Positions 1 to 9,117 of a stretch of 64,000 nucleotides of DNA are shown here, in pieces (position 1 is the stretch's first letter; the number at the start of each line of letters is the position of its first letter). The DNA is from UBA1757 sp045627385 (GTDB taxonomy: Bacteria > Bacteroidota > Bacteroidia > Bacteroidales > UBA1402): assembly GCA_045627385.1 (NCBI GenBank), contig JAZQNO010000025.1, positions 1 to 64,000 of the forward strand, written 5' to 3'. The notes under the pieces were generated by a model. It was not told where the DNA came from. It did not search any database and saw only the letters and a program-made list of their open reading frames with translations. The translations under genes and the position numbers were made by a program.

Positions 1-1
1 A

Positions 2-202
2 GAAAAGAAGAAATTCAAAGCCGAGAAAGAAGCCGAATACACCGAAAAGTTCGCATCGCCCTATCAGGCTGCCAACCGCGGTTACATCGACGATGTCATC
101 GAGCCTCGCACCACGCGGGCCCGCATCATCAACGCTTTTGAAAAACTGCAGACCAAGCGCCTGACCAACCCGCTCAAGAAGCATTCCAATATTCCTCTGT
201 AA
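2..202 (+). CDS. mmdA: Methylmalonyl-CoA decarboxylase alpha subunit (carboxyltransferase), C-terminal end only
   Basis: Only the last 66 residues lie in the window; the start is off the left edge. The reading frame begins at base 2 and ends in TAA at 200-202. The tail contains ASPYQAANRGYIDDVIEPR and ends in KKHSNIPL, which matches the C-terminus of the propionyl-CoA carboxylase beta / MmdA carboxyltransferase family. This subunit moves the carboxyl group from methylmalonyl-CoA to the biotin of the carrier subunit. The next three genes encode the gamma, biotin-carrier and beta subunits, so the decarboxylase is a better call than an ATP-dependent carboxylase. It probably serves the succinate-propionate fermentation route and pumps sodium ions. 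Confidence 0.85.
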   Translation, partial: EKKKFKAEKEAEYTEKFASPYQAANRGYIDDVIEPRTTRARIINAFEKLQTKRLTNPLKKHSNIPL

Positions 203-214
203 ACGTTGAAGATC

Positions 215-598
215 ATGACATTCTTAGCTATTACTTCACAGACGTGGATTGTCACCGGAGTCGGTTTCGGTATCGTTATCATCCTTCTCTATATCTTTGT
301 CTATCTGATGAAGGGACTGGGTTGGATCATGAGCCGTTCCCAGAAGACCGAAACGGTGAAAGCCGCTGCTCCTGCTCCCAAGAAGGTGCTTGCCAAAGGC
401 GAAATCGATTCCCAGACTCAGGCCGCCATTGCCATGGCGCTCAATCTGAACGATTCCGATGCCGATATGGCCGCCGTCGCCTATGCGCTGAATCTCTTCT
501 ACGGAACGCACGACAGCATCAATCCGAAGCTGACTGTCACTGTCCGTCCGACTGCCTGGAACGACAAGATGACGGGTATGAACAACCTTCACAGATAA
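215..598 (+). CDS. mmdD: OadG-type gamma subunit of sodium-pumping methylmalonyl-CoA decarboxylase
   Basis: A 127-residue protein with one N-terminal membrane segment (about residues 10-33, VTGVGFGIVIILLYIFVYLM), then a basic/Ala-Pro linker and a soluble tail ending near WNDKMTGMNNLHR. This is the layout of OadG/MmdD subunits, which anchor and assemble the decarboxylase complex. I chose the ATG at 215 over the upstream TTG at 206 because the protein then starts just before the membrane helix. It lies 12 bases after the alpha subunit and 28 bases before the biotin carrier gene, consistent with one operon. Confidence 0.82.
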   Translation: MTFLAITSQTWIVTGVGFGIVIILLYIFVYLMKGLGWIMSRSQKTETVKAAAPAPKKVLAKGEIDSQTQAAIAMALNLNDSDADMAAVAYALNLFYGTHDSINPKLTVTVRPTAWNDKMTGMNNLHR

Positions 599-626
599 TC
601 CAACCAATTCGCAAACAACCAACATT

Positions 627-1076
627 ATGAAAGAATTCACTTTTAAAATCAACGGCGTAGAATACAAAACCGCTGTCAATCTCATAGAAGGTGGTATCAC
701 CGAAGTTACCGTTAACGGCCAGACCTATCAGGTGGAAATGGACCAGCCCGCACCTAAGTCCGCTCCCGCTCCCAAGGCTGCACCCGCTGCTGCTCCTGCC
801 GCAGCTCTCGCTCCCAAGGCTGCACCTGCTGCCGCTCCTGCCGCAGCTCCTGCTCCCGCCGCAGGCACCAAGGTGACCAGTCCGCTTCCCGGCAGCGTCA
901 TCAAGGTTCTGGTCAGTGAAGGCCAGACTGTCAAGAAGGGTGACACGCTGCTGACCCTCGAATCGATGAAAATGGAGAATGCCATTCAGGCTGAATGCGA
1001 CGGTACCGTCAAGCAGATTCTGGCTGCTGCCGGACAGTCTGTCATGCAGGGTGATGTTCTCGTAGTCCTTGGATAA
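627..1076 (+). CDS. mmdC: Biotin carboxyl carrier subunit of methylmalonyl-CoA decarboxylase
   Basis: 149 residues. The first 40 form a small beta-rich domain (MKEFTFKINGVEYKT...). Residues about 41-80 are an almost pure Ala/Pro/Lys linker, and about 81-149 are a biotinyl-lipoyl domain with the hallmark ESMKMEN. K115 is the expected biotinylated lysine. The carrier takes the carboxyl group from the alpha subunit and delivers it to the membrane beta subunit, where decarboxylation drives sodium export. The linker is encoded by a recent-looking 42-base tandem duplication (768-851). The gene ends two bases before the beta subunit gene. Confidence 0.92.
   Translation: MKEFTFKINGVEYKTAVNLIEGGITEVTVNGQTYQVEMDQPAPKSAPAPKAAPAAAPAAALAPKAAPAAAPAAAPAPAAGTKVTSPLPGSVIKVLVSEGQTVKKGDTLLTLESMKMENAIQAECDGTVKQILAAAGQSVMQGDVLVVLG
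768..851 (+). repeat. Two tandem 42-base units in the biotin-carrier linker
   Basis: Bases 768-809 and 810-851 are near-identical units beginning GCTCCCAAGGCTGCACC, each coding for a 14-residue Ala/Pro/Lys linker block. A few third-position and terminal differences separate them. The duplication is in frame and lengthens the flexible arm of the biotin domain. Confidence 0.85.
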
Positions 1077-1078
1077 TC

Positions 1079-2257
1079 ATGGAGGGAGTTCTCGCGTTTT
1101 TCCAGTCAATGGGATTCATGAATATCGACTGGCGTCAGGCTCTGATGCTGTTGCTTTCGTTTTTCCTGTTGTATCTGGCTATCAAGAAACAGTATGAGCC
1201 CCTTCTGCTGTTGCCGATCGCTTTCGGAATGCTGCTCACCAACCTGCCGGGTGCAGGCATGTTCCACGAGGAGCTGTGGGCTGAGTTCCTGAATCCCGAC
1301 AGTCCGGCCTATCACAGCTATGGTGCCATTCTCAAGGAAGCCGGTCTGCTGGATGTTATGTACATCGGCGTCAAGGCCGGTCTCTATCCCTGTCTGATCT
1401 TCATCGGCGTCGGCGCCATGACGGATTTCGGTCCGCTCATCGCCAACCCGAAGAGTTTCCTGCTCGGTGCTGCCGCCCAGTTGGGTATCTTCATTACCTT
1501 CTTCTGCGCCAATGCGCTGAACTTCACGCCCGCTGAAGCCGGTTCCATCGGTATCATCGGCGGTGCCGACGGTCCGACCTCCATCTTCCTGACCACCAAA
1601 CTGGCTCCGCATCTTCTTGGCCCGATTGCCATTGCAGCCTATTCCTACATGGCCCTTGTGCCGGTCATCCAGCCGCCCATCATGCGCGCTCTGACCACGG
1701 AGAAGGAACGGAAAATAAGGATGAAACAGCTTCGTACGGTCTCCAAGACCGAGAAGATCATCTTCCCGATTGTCATCACCGCCATTGTGGCTCTGGTACT
1801 GCCCGATGCCGCTCCTCTGATCGGATGCCTTATGCTGGGTAACCTCATGAAGGAATGCGGTGTGGTCGACCGTCTGTCCAAGACTGCTCAGAACGAACTG
1901 ATGAACATTGTGGTGATTTTCCTGGGCCTCAGTGTGGGCGCTACCGCAACGGGTGCTACTTTCTTGAACATCAAGACCATCCTGATTCTTGTCATGGGCA
2001 TCGTGGCTTTCTCGATGGGTACCGCCGGCGGTGTGCTGCTGGCCAAGTTCATGAACCTGTTCTCCAAGGAAAAAATCAATCCGCTTATCGGTTCTGCCGG
2101 TGTGTCTGCCGTTCCCATGGCTGCCCGTGTCAGCCAGATGGAAGGCGCCAAAGCCGATCCAGGCAACTTCCTGCTCATGCATGCCATGGGTCCGAATGTG
2201 GCCGGTGTCATCGGTTCGGCCGTTGCAGCCGGTATTCTGCTGACCATGCTGGGCTGA
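1079..2257 (+). CDS. mmdB: Sodium ion-translocating decarboxylase beta subunit (OadB/MmdB family)
   Basis: 392 residues, strongly hydrophobic with about ten or more membrane segments. It carries conserved OadB landmarks: GIIGGADGPTSIFLTTKL (around residues 160-177), IGCLMLGNLMKECGVVDRL, SVGATATGATFLN, and GSAGVSAVPMAARVSQ near the C-terminus. The family decarboxylates carboxybiotin in the membrane and couples this to outward sodium transport; the GADGPT aspartate is in the region known to matter for sodium. It starts two bases after the biotin carrier gene and is the last gene of the operon, followed by a terminator hairpin. Confidence 0.93.
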   Translation: MEGVLAFFQSMGFMNIDWRQALMLLLSFFLLYLAIKKQYEPLLLLPIAFGMLLTNLPGAGMFHEELWAEFLNPDSPAYHSYGAILKEAGLLDVMYIGVKAGLYPCLIFIGVGAMTDFGPLIANPKSFLLGAAAQLGIFITFFCANALNFTPAEAGSIGIIGGADGPTSIFLTTKLAPHLLGPIAIAAYSYMALVPVIQPPIMRALTTEKERKIRMKQLRTVSKTEKIIFPIVITAIVALVLPDAAPLIGCLMLGNLMKECGVVDRLSKTAQNELMNIVVIFLGLSVGATATGATFLNIKTILILVMGIVAFSMGTAGGVLLAKFMNLFSKEKINPLIGSAGVSAVPMAARVSQMEGAKADPGNFLLMHAMGPNVAGVIGSAVAAGILLTMLG

Positions 2258-2281
2258 TCTCAGTCCGCTGCCCTATAGACA

Positions 2282-2323
2282 AACCCCGGAAGTCTCCTGC
2301 AGGCTTCCGGGGTTGCCTGTTTT
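2282..2323 (+). terminator. Intrinsic terminator after the decarboxylase operon
   Basis: Perfect 11-base arms AACCCCGGAAG (2282-2292) and CTTCCGGGGTT (2304-2314) around an 11-base loop, followed five bases later by TTTT. It sits 24 bases after the mmdB stop codon. Confidence 0.75.
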
Positions 2324-2570
2324 GTCTTGCCCTGAAAATAGTTGATTGGAGCCGTGTCGCTGGTGCGACCGCCGATCGTCTTGAAGGTGAGACTGCCGGC
2401 ACTGCCGTTCAGTTTCTTCATCATTCCATTGAGTATTGCCATAAGAGTAAAAGTGTTTTTGGGGTTGATAAACTTCTGCCGGTCTGAGGCACCGGTCAGG
2501 CTTGGTTCCATTGTGCTTCCAAAGTGCGTTCGAAAAGTCCCGATTGTTCGCCCATCAAATAAACGGACTT

Positions 2571-2616
2571 ACAACGGAGGAACAACGGACGAACAACGGA
2601 CTTACTGCCTGGCACG
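2571..2616 (+). repeat. Dispersed 46-base repeat, copy 1 (inverted partner at 46381-46426)
   Basis: Contains a short iterated motif ACAACGGA(G/C)GA followed by CGGACTTACTGCCTGGCACG. Its reverse complement matches 46381-46426 at 42 of 46 positions by my count. Both copies lie in intergenic DNA at the two ends of the pectin region. Confidence 0.8.
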
Positions 2617-2698
2617 GTCGAGATGCCTTTGACCCTGCTGACGACTCCTCGCGAATCGCACGACAAAGATAAGGTCTGCCAGGCCGGATGATACTCTT

Positions 2699-2736
2699 TT
2701 CGGTGGAATTCGAAGGCAGTTTCGGTGGAATTCGAA
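2699..2736 (+). repeat. Direct repeat of a 16-base motif
   Basis: TTCGGTGGAATTCGAA occurs exactly twice, at 2699-2714 and 2721-2736, a period of 22 bases (about two helical turns). The motif contains the palindrome TTCGAA/GAATTC. It is about 150 bases upstream of the first pectin gene, so a regulator binding site is possible but unproven. Confidence 0.7.
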
Positions 2737-2889
2737 AGGGGCATGCATACATCTGATGAAACTTGTCGCGGGTGACGAAACGAAGGAGTTCAAAATCATC
2801 AGGTAGTGGCAGGAAAGTCGAAATGATGCGTAAGTCTCTTAAACGAAACCCGGCGCGGAGGGTCTAACGCATACCAATATTTTTTGCTT

Positions 2890-5800
2890 ATGAAGAAGGT
2901 GATGATGATGGCCTTTCCGGCCTTGCTGATGCTGCTTCCCTGGTCGGTTTCCGCCCAGCAGGCGCAGTCCCGGAATGCTATGGCCCGGCGTGTGATCCCG
3001 CAGATCCAGGCCGGCAACGATGGGGTGACTTTTACCGAAGATGCCCAGGGCAACCGGGTGCCCGACTATTCTTTCTGTGGCTACCGTGCTTCGGAAAGCC
3101 CGATTCCAGATGTCCCTGTCAAAGCATTTGTGCAGGCTGGGGAAGGTGACCGTACGGCCGATATTCAGGCTGCTATCGATTATGTGTCTGGCCTTCCGGT
3201 GGGTGAAGACGGTTTCCGCGGAGCCATCCAACTCGAAAAGGGTGTATTTGAGGTCTCCGGCGGTCTGAAGATATCAGCCTCTGGAGTCGTTCTTCGGGGC
3301 AGTGGCGGCATCAAAGCCGATGGAAAGGACTATACCGAAATCGTCGGAACGGGCGACGACCGCACGACACTTGTCCGTATCGCCGGCCGCAAGGATCGCC
3401 GTCTCACCGATACCTTGAACATATCGGAAGCCGTTCCGACCGGCGCCATGAGTGTCGTCGTTCCGGGTCATGGACTGAAGGCGGGCGACCGTATCCGTGT
3501 CAACCGTCTGTGCACGCAAGAGTGGATCGATCAGATGGATATGAACGCATTTGGCGGTGAATCGAGTTATATCGGATGGAAACCTGGCGACAACAACGGG
3601 CGTCCGGGCGACGTGGATATCCATTGGGACCGCAGGGTAATGGACATACAGGGCGACCGGCTTGTCCTGGATGCACCCATCACCTGCCGCATCGAGGTGG
3701 GAGAGGGCAGTGTGTGCCCCTATGTGTGGCCGGGACGAATCTCAAATGTCGGTCTGGAGAATATCTGTCTGACTTCTGCATTCGACAAGGCCAATCCCAA
3801 GGATGAAAACCATCGCTGGATGGCCGTGGAGGTGGACAATGTGGAAGATGCCTGGGTGCGCCGTGTCGAAAACCGTCATTTCGCCGGCTCGGCTGTGTTC
3901 ATTACCGAAAACAGCAGCCGCGTGACCGTGCAGGAGTGCAAGAATCTGGCTCCTGTGTCGGAAATCGGCGGTGAACGTCGCAACGCTTTCTTCACTATGG
4001 GCGGTCAGTGTCTGATTCTCAGATGCTATGCCGAAGACGGCATGCATGATTTTGCTACCGGACGATGCACGCCTGGCCCGACGGCTTTTGTGGAGTGTTT
4101 CGACAGCTGGCCCAATCATTTCAGCGGTTCGGCCAGTGCCTGGTCGACCGGTATCTTGTTTGATGTATTTACCAGCGAAGGCGGTGCTCTGTCGTATGCC
4201 AACCGTGGACAGGATGGCATCGGATCGGGCTGGACGGCCGCCAATTCGATGATGTGGAACTGCCATTGCTCTTTCCTGGCCAGTCCCATGCCTCCCACAG
4301 CCTACAACTGGGCCAACGGCATTTGGGGACAGCGGGCCGGCAATGCTTCCTGGGGCAGTACGGGCTCGTATGTGAAACCTCACAGCCTGTTCTATGCCCT
4401 TCTGGCTGCCCGAGGTGCCGCCAATGCCGGTGAGCAGGAACAAATGATGCCCTTCGACACGCAGTCGGCCAGCAATCCTCCGGTGGACAAGGCGCAGGAG
4501 TTTGTGGCCGAAGCCCGCAAGCCGGCCCTGCAACTGACCGAATGGATGGATACTTTGAGCCTGCGCAATCCGATTCCCACCGAAGTCGCTTCCGACAAAC
4601 TGGCCTCTGTCTGGCAGAAGCGCGGAAAACAAAGCAATAAGGCCGAGGTGGAAGTGCCCAAAATGCATCTGGAGAACGGCATTCTGGTGCGCGACGGCAA
4701 GATCCTGACGGGCAGCCGCCGGGGCATTGTGTGGTGGAACGGTTCTCTGAAGGAACGCTACACCTACAACGCTGTTCCTCATATCACCCGTTATGCACCG
4801 GGGCGCACCGGTCGCGGCTTTACCGACGATCTGGATGAGATGACCGATCAGATGAAGGAAAACCATGTGCTGATAACCGATCATCACTACGGCCTCTGGT
4901 ATGACCGCCGTCGTGACGACCACGAACGGGTACGTCGCATGGATGGATATGTCTGGCCGCCTTTCTACGAACTTCCCTTTGCCCGCAGCGGTCAGGGTAT
5001 CGCCTACGATGGCTTGTCCAAATACGATCTGACGAAGTGGAACGTGTGGTATTGGAACCGTTTGAAAAAATATGCGGATCTGGCCGATGAAAAAGGCCTG
5101 GTGCTTTACCACCAGAACTATTTTCAGCACAACATACTGGAAGCCGGTGCCCATTGGGCCGATTTTCCATGGCGTTCGGCCAACAACGTGAACGAGACCG
5201 GATTTCCCGAACCGGTTCCCTATGTGTCGGACAAACGAATCTATATGGCCGACCTGTTCTACGATGTCAGCAACAAACACCGGGCCGAACTTCACCGCAA
5301 TTACATCCGCAAGTGTCTGGACAATTTCGCCGACAACGGTTCGGTCATCCAGTTTATCAGTGAAGAATTCACTGGCCCGCTGCATTTCGTGCAGTTTTGG
5401 CTCGACGTCATCGCCGAATGGGAGGCTGAAACAGGTCTTCATCCGCTCATTGCCTTGAGTGCTACCAAGGATGTGCAGGATGCCATTCTGGCCGATCCGA
5501 AGCGGGCCAGGGTGGTGGATATCATCGATATGAAATACTGGAGCCCTTCCATGAACGGTTTCAATGCGCCGGCAGGGGGGCAGTCTCTGGCTCCCCGTCA
5601 GTCGCGCAGAGGAGGACCGACTCCTGTGGCCGATGTTCGCAAGATCAAGGCCAAAACGATGGATGAACGCTCTTACGAAACGGTGGCGGATTATCGTACC
5701 CGTTTCCCCGAAAAAGCCTTTATCTGCTCTTCGGGTGCCGACGGATGGTCGGCTTTTATGGGTGGCGCATCGCTTTGTTCTCTGCCGGCCGGCCTGCCCG

Positions 5801-6063
5801 AGGCTTTCCTCAAACTGGCGGCTTCCTGCCAGCCTCTGACTGCAGAAGAACCCAATGGCTGCTGGCTGCTTGGCAATCCCGAAAAGGGTTACATCGCCTA
5901 TGCCCGTGGGCTGGCCCGCGTGGATCTTTCCCGCGACAGGAATACCTACAGCGCCCAATGGCTCGATCCGCAGACAGGTGAAACCCGTGGCGAATCCTTC
6001 CGTATCAAGGGCGGAAGCGTTTATGAATCTGAAGGCGACGGCGTACTTTGGCTCAGCCGGTAA
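2890..6063 (+). CDS. Secreted two-domain protein: N-terminal beta-helix (pectate-lyase-like) plus C-terminal TIM-barrel-like domain, paralogue A
   Basis: 1057 residues with a signal peptide (MKKVMMMAFPALLMLLPWSVSAQ). After the signal comes the family signature DYSFCGYRASESPIPDVPVKAF, then RTADIQAAIDYVSGLP and repeated short beta turns (VVLRGSG, ...VTVQECKNLAPVSEIGG), typical of right-handed beta-helix pectinases. From about residue 600 a second domain begins (LVRDGKILTGSRRG), with GLWYDRRRDDHERVRRMDG, HQNYFQHNILEAGAHWADFP and FISEEFTGPLHFVQFWLDV. The second domain reads like a glycosidase barrel, with a conserved Glu in SEEFTGP. It may match a Bacteroidota DUF6298/DUF4955-type family, but I cannot confirm this. 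Start ATG 2890 is preferred over TTG 2884. Three paralogues follow at 6075, 16733 and 19772. Substrate unknown; a pectin fragment is likely from context. Confidence 0.75.
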   Translation: MKKVMMMAFPALLMLLPWSVSAQQAQSRNAMARRVIPQIQAGNDGVTFTEDAQGNRVPDYSFCGYRASESPIPDVPVKAFVQAGEGDRTADIQAAIDYVSGLPVGEDGFRGAIQLEKGVFEVSGGLKISASGVVLRGSGGIKADGKDYTEIVGTGDDRTTLVRIAGRKDRRLTDTLNISEAVPTGAMSVVVPGHGLKAGDRIRVNRLCTQEWIDQMDMNAFGGESSYIGWKPGDNNGRPGDVDIHWDRRVMDIQGDRLVLDAPITCRIEVGEGSVCPYVWPGRISNVGLENICLTSAFDKANPKDENHRWMAVEVDNVEDAWVRRVENRHFAGSAVFITENSSRVTVQECKNLAPVSEIGGERRNAFFTMGGQCLILRCYAEDGMHDFATGRCTPGPTAFVECFDSWPNHFSGSASAWSTGILFDVFTSEGGALSYANRGQDGIGSGWTAANSMMWNCHCSFLASPMPPTAYNWANGIWGQRAGNASWGSTGSYVKPHSLFYALLAARGAANAGEQEQMMPFDTQSASNPPVDKAQEFVAEARKPALQLTEWMDTLSLRNPIPTEVASDKLASVWQKRGKQSNKAEVEVPKMHLENGILVRDGKILTGSRRGIVWWNGSLKERYTYNAVPHITRYAPGRTGRGFTDDLDEMTDQMKENHVLITDHHYGLWYDRRRDDHERVRRMDGYVWPPFYELPFARSGQGIAYDGLSKYDLTKWNVWYWNRLKKYADLADEKGLVLYHQNYFQHNILEAGAHWADFPWRSANNVNETGFPEPVPYVSDKRIYMADLFYDVSNKHRAELHRNYIRKCLDNFADNGSVIQFISEEFTGPLHFVQFWLDVIAEWEAETGLHPLIALSATKDVQDAILADPKRARVVDIIDMKYWSPSMNGFNAPAGGQSLAPRQSRRGGPTPVADVRKIKAKTMDERSYETVADYRTRFPEKAFICSSGADGWSAFMGGASLCSLPAGLPEAFLKLAASCQPLTAEEPNGCWLLGNPEKGYIAYARGLARVDLSRDRNTYSAQWLDPQTGETRGESFRIKGGSVYESEGDGVLWLSR

Positions 6064-6074
6064 ATAAACAAGCT

Positions 6075-9071
6075 ATGAAGATGATGAAAAAACAAGTTGG
6101 GGCTTTGGCCCTCGGCATATGCCTTGCAGCCGCTTTGCAGGCTCAGGAAGTGGAACTTCCCGATTATTCCTATTGCGGTTATCGAAATTCCAACGAAACG
6201 ATTCCGGCGGTAGCCGTCAAAGCAGTGGTGCCGGTGAAAACCGGCCAAGACCGCACGGCCGACATTCAGGCTGCCATCGATTATGTATCGTCGCTGCCGC
6301 TCGACAAAAATGGTTTCCGAGGGGCCGTATTGCTTGAAGATGGCCAGTATGAGGTGTCTTCCACGCTGTGGTTCAAGGCATCCGGCGTGGTGTTGCGCGG
6401 CAGTGGCCACCGTCAGGGGAGCGGTACGGAAATTTTGGCCACCGCCACGGACAAGACGACACTTATACGCGTCAAAGGTGTGGACGACCGTCAGTACGGC
6501 AATCCCATCGCCGTCAATGATACGGCTCTTGCAATGGACAATTGTCAGATTCATCTGGCAGCATCGGCTCTCCGTGCCGGTGACAAGGTGAAAGTACAGC
6601 GCAGAACTCAGGCGGCCGCTTTCGGCGCCGCTCCCCGAACAGGGGCTTCCGGACGGTCTTTCGGATCTTTCGTGGCTTCTTGGGAGCGCGAAATCGTATC
6701 GGTCAGGGGCAATGTCTATGAGCTGGACGCTCCGCTTTCCGACCGTCTGCGCATGGCAGAGGTCGTCCCCATGACCTGGGAGGGCTGCCTGTCGAATGTC
6801 GGTATCGAGAATGTCAGTCTGACCAGTATCTACGACAAAACCAATGAGAAGGACGAAAACCACTGCTGGATTGCCGTTTCTCTGGAAAATGTCTGCGATG
6901 CCTGGGTGCGCCGCGTCGAATTCCGCCATTTTGCCGGCTCGGCTGTGTTCATCGCTGAAACGGCTTCTCGCGTCACTGTGGAGGACTGCAAGAGCCTTGA
7001 ACCGGTTTCGGAAATCGGCGGTCAGCGCCGGTACACGTTCTATGTCAAGGGCAGCCGTTGTCTTCTGCAGCGCATTCAGGCCGAAGAAGGCTACCACGAT
7101 TTTGCTGTGGCGGGTGTGTCCGGTCCCAATGCTTTTGTGCAGTGCTGGAGTCTGAGCCCGTACAGTTACAGCGGCACCGTCGAAGCCCAGTCGACCGGTG
7201 TCTTGTTCGACATTTGCGCGGTCGACGGCAACTCTCTTCGCTTCGGCCAGCCCAATAGGGCCAACGCTTTCGACGGTTGCACTACCAGCCAGTCAACGAT
7301 GTGGAATTCACAGGCTTCCATCATTTCCTGCGACAAGCCGATGAGCGGACAGAACTGGGCCTTCGGCGCCTGGGGAGGATTCAACGGCAAAGGCTATTGG
7401 AACGGCGCCAATACGCACGTATTCCCCTGGAGCCTCTATTACAGCCAGTTGGAAGCTCGTAAGGCTGCCACTGCCGCCGATGTCGACAAACTCATCACCG
7501 TGTCGCGCGAAAGCGCCACCAATGCCCAAATTGCCCGCCGGTATGCCGATCAGTCTCACGAACCGCTCGTCATGTTGGCTGAATGGATTGACCGGCTTTG
7601 CGAAGATGATCCGCTGGATCTTGCATATGAAGCCTCGATGAAGACTGTCTGGCAGAAATTTGTAAAAGAAAAGGATATTCCCGAGTCGCATCCGATGGTG
7701 CTTGAACGCGGTGTGCTGGTGCGTGACGGAAAGATTCTGACCGGTTCCCGCCGCAATCCGTCATGGTGGAGGGGCGACGCTTCGGCTCCTGCAACGGCGG
7801 ATCCCCATCTGGTACGTTATGCCCTCGGTCCCGAAGGATATGGCATTGTGGATGACTTGGATGAAATGACCGACAATATGAAGCGGCGACACGAACTCGT
7901 GACCGACTTCAACTATGCCCTCTGGTACGAGCGCCGCCGCGACGATCACGAGCGCATTGCCCGTATCGACGGCGATGTGCGCCCTCCGCTCTACGAACTG
8001 CCTTTCGGCCGCAGCGGAGAAGGACGTGCCTATGACGGTCTCTCGAAATACGATCTGACCAAGTGGAACAACTGGTATTGGAATCGACTGAACACTTACG
8101 CTCATCTGGCCGATCAGAAGAATCTGGTGCTGTTCTACCAGCAGTATTTCCAGCACAACATTCTGGAAGCCGGCGCACATTGGGCCGATTTCCCCTGGCG
8201 TCCGACCAACAACGTCAATGAAACGGATTTTCCCAATCCGACGCCTTACGCCGGCAACAAGCGTGTCTTCATGGCCGAGCATTTCTATGACGAGACGCAT
8301 CCCGTGCGCCGCGAACTGCACCGCAACTATATCCGCAAGTGTCTGGAGAGTTTCTCCGACTGCGGCAGCGTGATCCATTTCCAGAGCGCCGAACTTTCCG
8401 GCCCGCTCCATTTCACTCAGTTCTGGGTGGATGTCATCGCCGAGTGGGAACGGGAAACCGGACGTCAGGCCTTGGTGGGACTGAGCGCACCCAAGAATGT
8501 GCAGGATTCCATTCTGATGGATCCTGGACGCAGTTCCACCATCAATGTCATAGACATCCGCTACTGGTATCAGGCCGGAAACGGGCGTGAATTCGCTCCC
8601 GACGGCGGCCTCAACCTCACGCCCCGTCAGTTCGAACGTTTCGGCAAGCCTGGATCGGCCAGCGACGAATCGGTCTACTCGATGGTCAGCCGCTACCGTC
8701 AGGCATATCCCGACAAGGCGGTAATCTATTCGGCCGAAAATTACCCCGAACGCGGCTGGGCCGCTCTGATGGCCGGCGCTTCGCTGTGTCCGCTCCCCGA
8801 GGGCCTGCCCGAGGATTTTCTCAGAGACGCTGCGCGCGCTTCCGCTGTCTACGGTCTGGACAACTGGATGTTGGCGGCTCCCGGCGAGTGCTATATGGTC
8901 TATCCGTCTTCCGACGGAAAAGTGCGTGTCGACCTGTCTGCTGAAAACGGCTCTTTCCACGCTGTATGGGTGGACCTGTCGACGGGCGAGCCTCAAGGAA
9001 GTCCCTTTACCGTCAAAGGCGGGCAGACTTGGGAAGCCGAGAGCGGCCGCCTGCTTTGGCTGAGACGATGA
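6075..9071 (+). CDS. Secreted two-domain beta-helix/TIM-barrel protein, paralogue B
   Basis: 998 residues, signal peptide MKMMKKQVGALALGICLAAALQAQ. Start ATG 6075 is chosen because it gives the signal peptide directly and lies 11 bases after the stop of paralogue A; an upstream in-frame TTG would overlap A. It repeats the same order as A: DYSYCGYRNSNETIPAVAVKA, RTADIQAAIDYVSSLP, beta-helix turns, linker AYEASMKTVWQKF, then LVRDGKILTGSRRNPSWWRG and the barrel-like domain. The position equal to the A glutamate is kept in FQSAELSGPLHF although the neighbours differ, which hints at a different substrate. Probably co-transcribed with A. Confidence 0.75.
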   Translation: MKMMKKQVGALALGICLAAALQAQEVELPDYSYCGYRNSNETIPAVAVKAVVPVKTGQDRTADIQAAIDYVSSLPLDKNGFRGAVLLEDGQYEVSSTLWFKASGVVLRGSGHRQGSGTEILATATDKTTLIRVKGVDDRQYGNPIAVNDTALAMDNCQIHLAASALRAGDKVKVQRRTQAAAFGAAPRTGASGRSFGSFVASWEREIVSVRGNVYELDAPLSDRLRMAEVVPMTWEGCLSNVGIENVSLTSIYDKTNEKDENHCWIAVSLENVCDAWVRRVEFRHFAGSAVFIAETASRVTVEDCKSLEPVSEIGGQRRYTFYVKGSRCLLQRIQAEEGYHDFAVAGVSGPNAFVQCWSLSPYSYSGTVEAQSTGVLFDICAVDGNSLRFGQPNRANAFDGCTTSQSTMWNSQASIISCDKPMSGQNWAFGAWGGFNGKGYWNGANTHVFPWSLYYSQLEARKAATAADVDKLITVSRESATNAQIARRYADQSHEPLVMLAEWIDRLCEDDPLDLAYEASMKTVWQKFVKEKDIPESHPMVLERGVLVRDGKILTGSRRNPSWWRGDASAPATADPHLVRYALGPEGYGIVDDLDEMTDNMKRRHELVTDFNYALWYERRRDDHERIARIDGDVRPPLYELPFGRSGEGRAYDGLSKYDLTKWNNWYWNRLNTYAHLADQKNLVLFYQQYFQHNILEAGAHWADFPWRPTNNVNETDFPNPTPYAGNKRVFMAEHFYDETHPVRRELHRNYIRKCLESFSDCGSVIHFQSAELSGPLHFTQFWVDVIAEWERETGRQALVGLSAPKNVQDSILMDPGRSSTINVIDIRYWYQAGNGREFAPDGGLNLTPRQFERFGKPGSASDESVYSMVSRYRQAYPDKAVIYSAENYPERGWAALMAGASLCPLPEGLPEDFLRDAARASAVYGLDNWMLAAPGECYMVYPSSDGKVRVDLSAENGSFHAVWVDLSTGEPQGSPFTVKGGQTWEAESGRLLWLRR

Positions 9072-9117
9072 ACGCTTGTCTTTCAGGAATTTGACCCTTG
9101 AAAGTTTTTTGAGCTCT

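Larger units (their letters stand above)
2324..2889. other. Non-coding stretch before the first pectin block
   Basis: About 570 bases with no convincing gene on either strand; short open frames here run through repeats and resemble nothing. It contains the dispersed 46-base repeat (2571-2616) and a tandem 16-mer (2699-2736). Codon-like structure is absent and base composition is lower in GC than the flanking genes. I found no exact TAnnTTTG promoter on the plus strand before the gene at 2890, so the promoter of that gene is not located. Confidence 0.6.

Noticed and set aside
1106..2182. Long minus-strand frame opposite mmdB
   Set aside because: It is a shadow of a clear membrane protein gene; His/Gln/Gly-rich translation without any motif. 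The same applies to the long antisense frames opposite the pectin genes (3742-5958, 7761-8996, 11625-12830, 42104-43714, 47649-50018).
2571..2616. CRISPR-like array made of ACAACGGA units
   Set aside because: Units are only 10-12 bases, without spacers of constant length, and no cas genes are present.
2496..2744. Minus-strand open frame of 82 residues between the decarboxylase operon and the first pectin gene
   Set aside because: It runs through the dispersed repeat and the tandem 16-mer, has no recognisable domain or promoter, and its composition follows the repeats.
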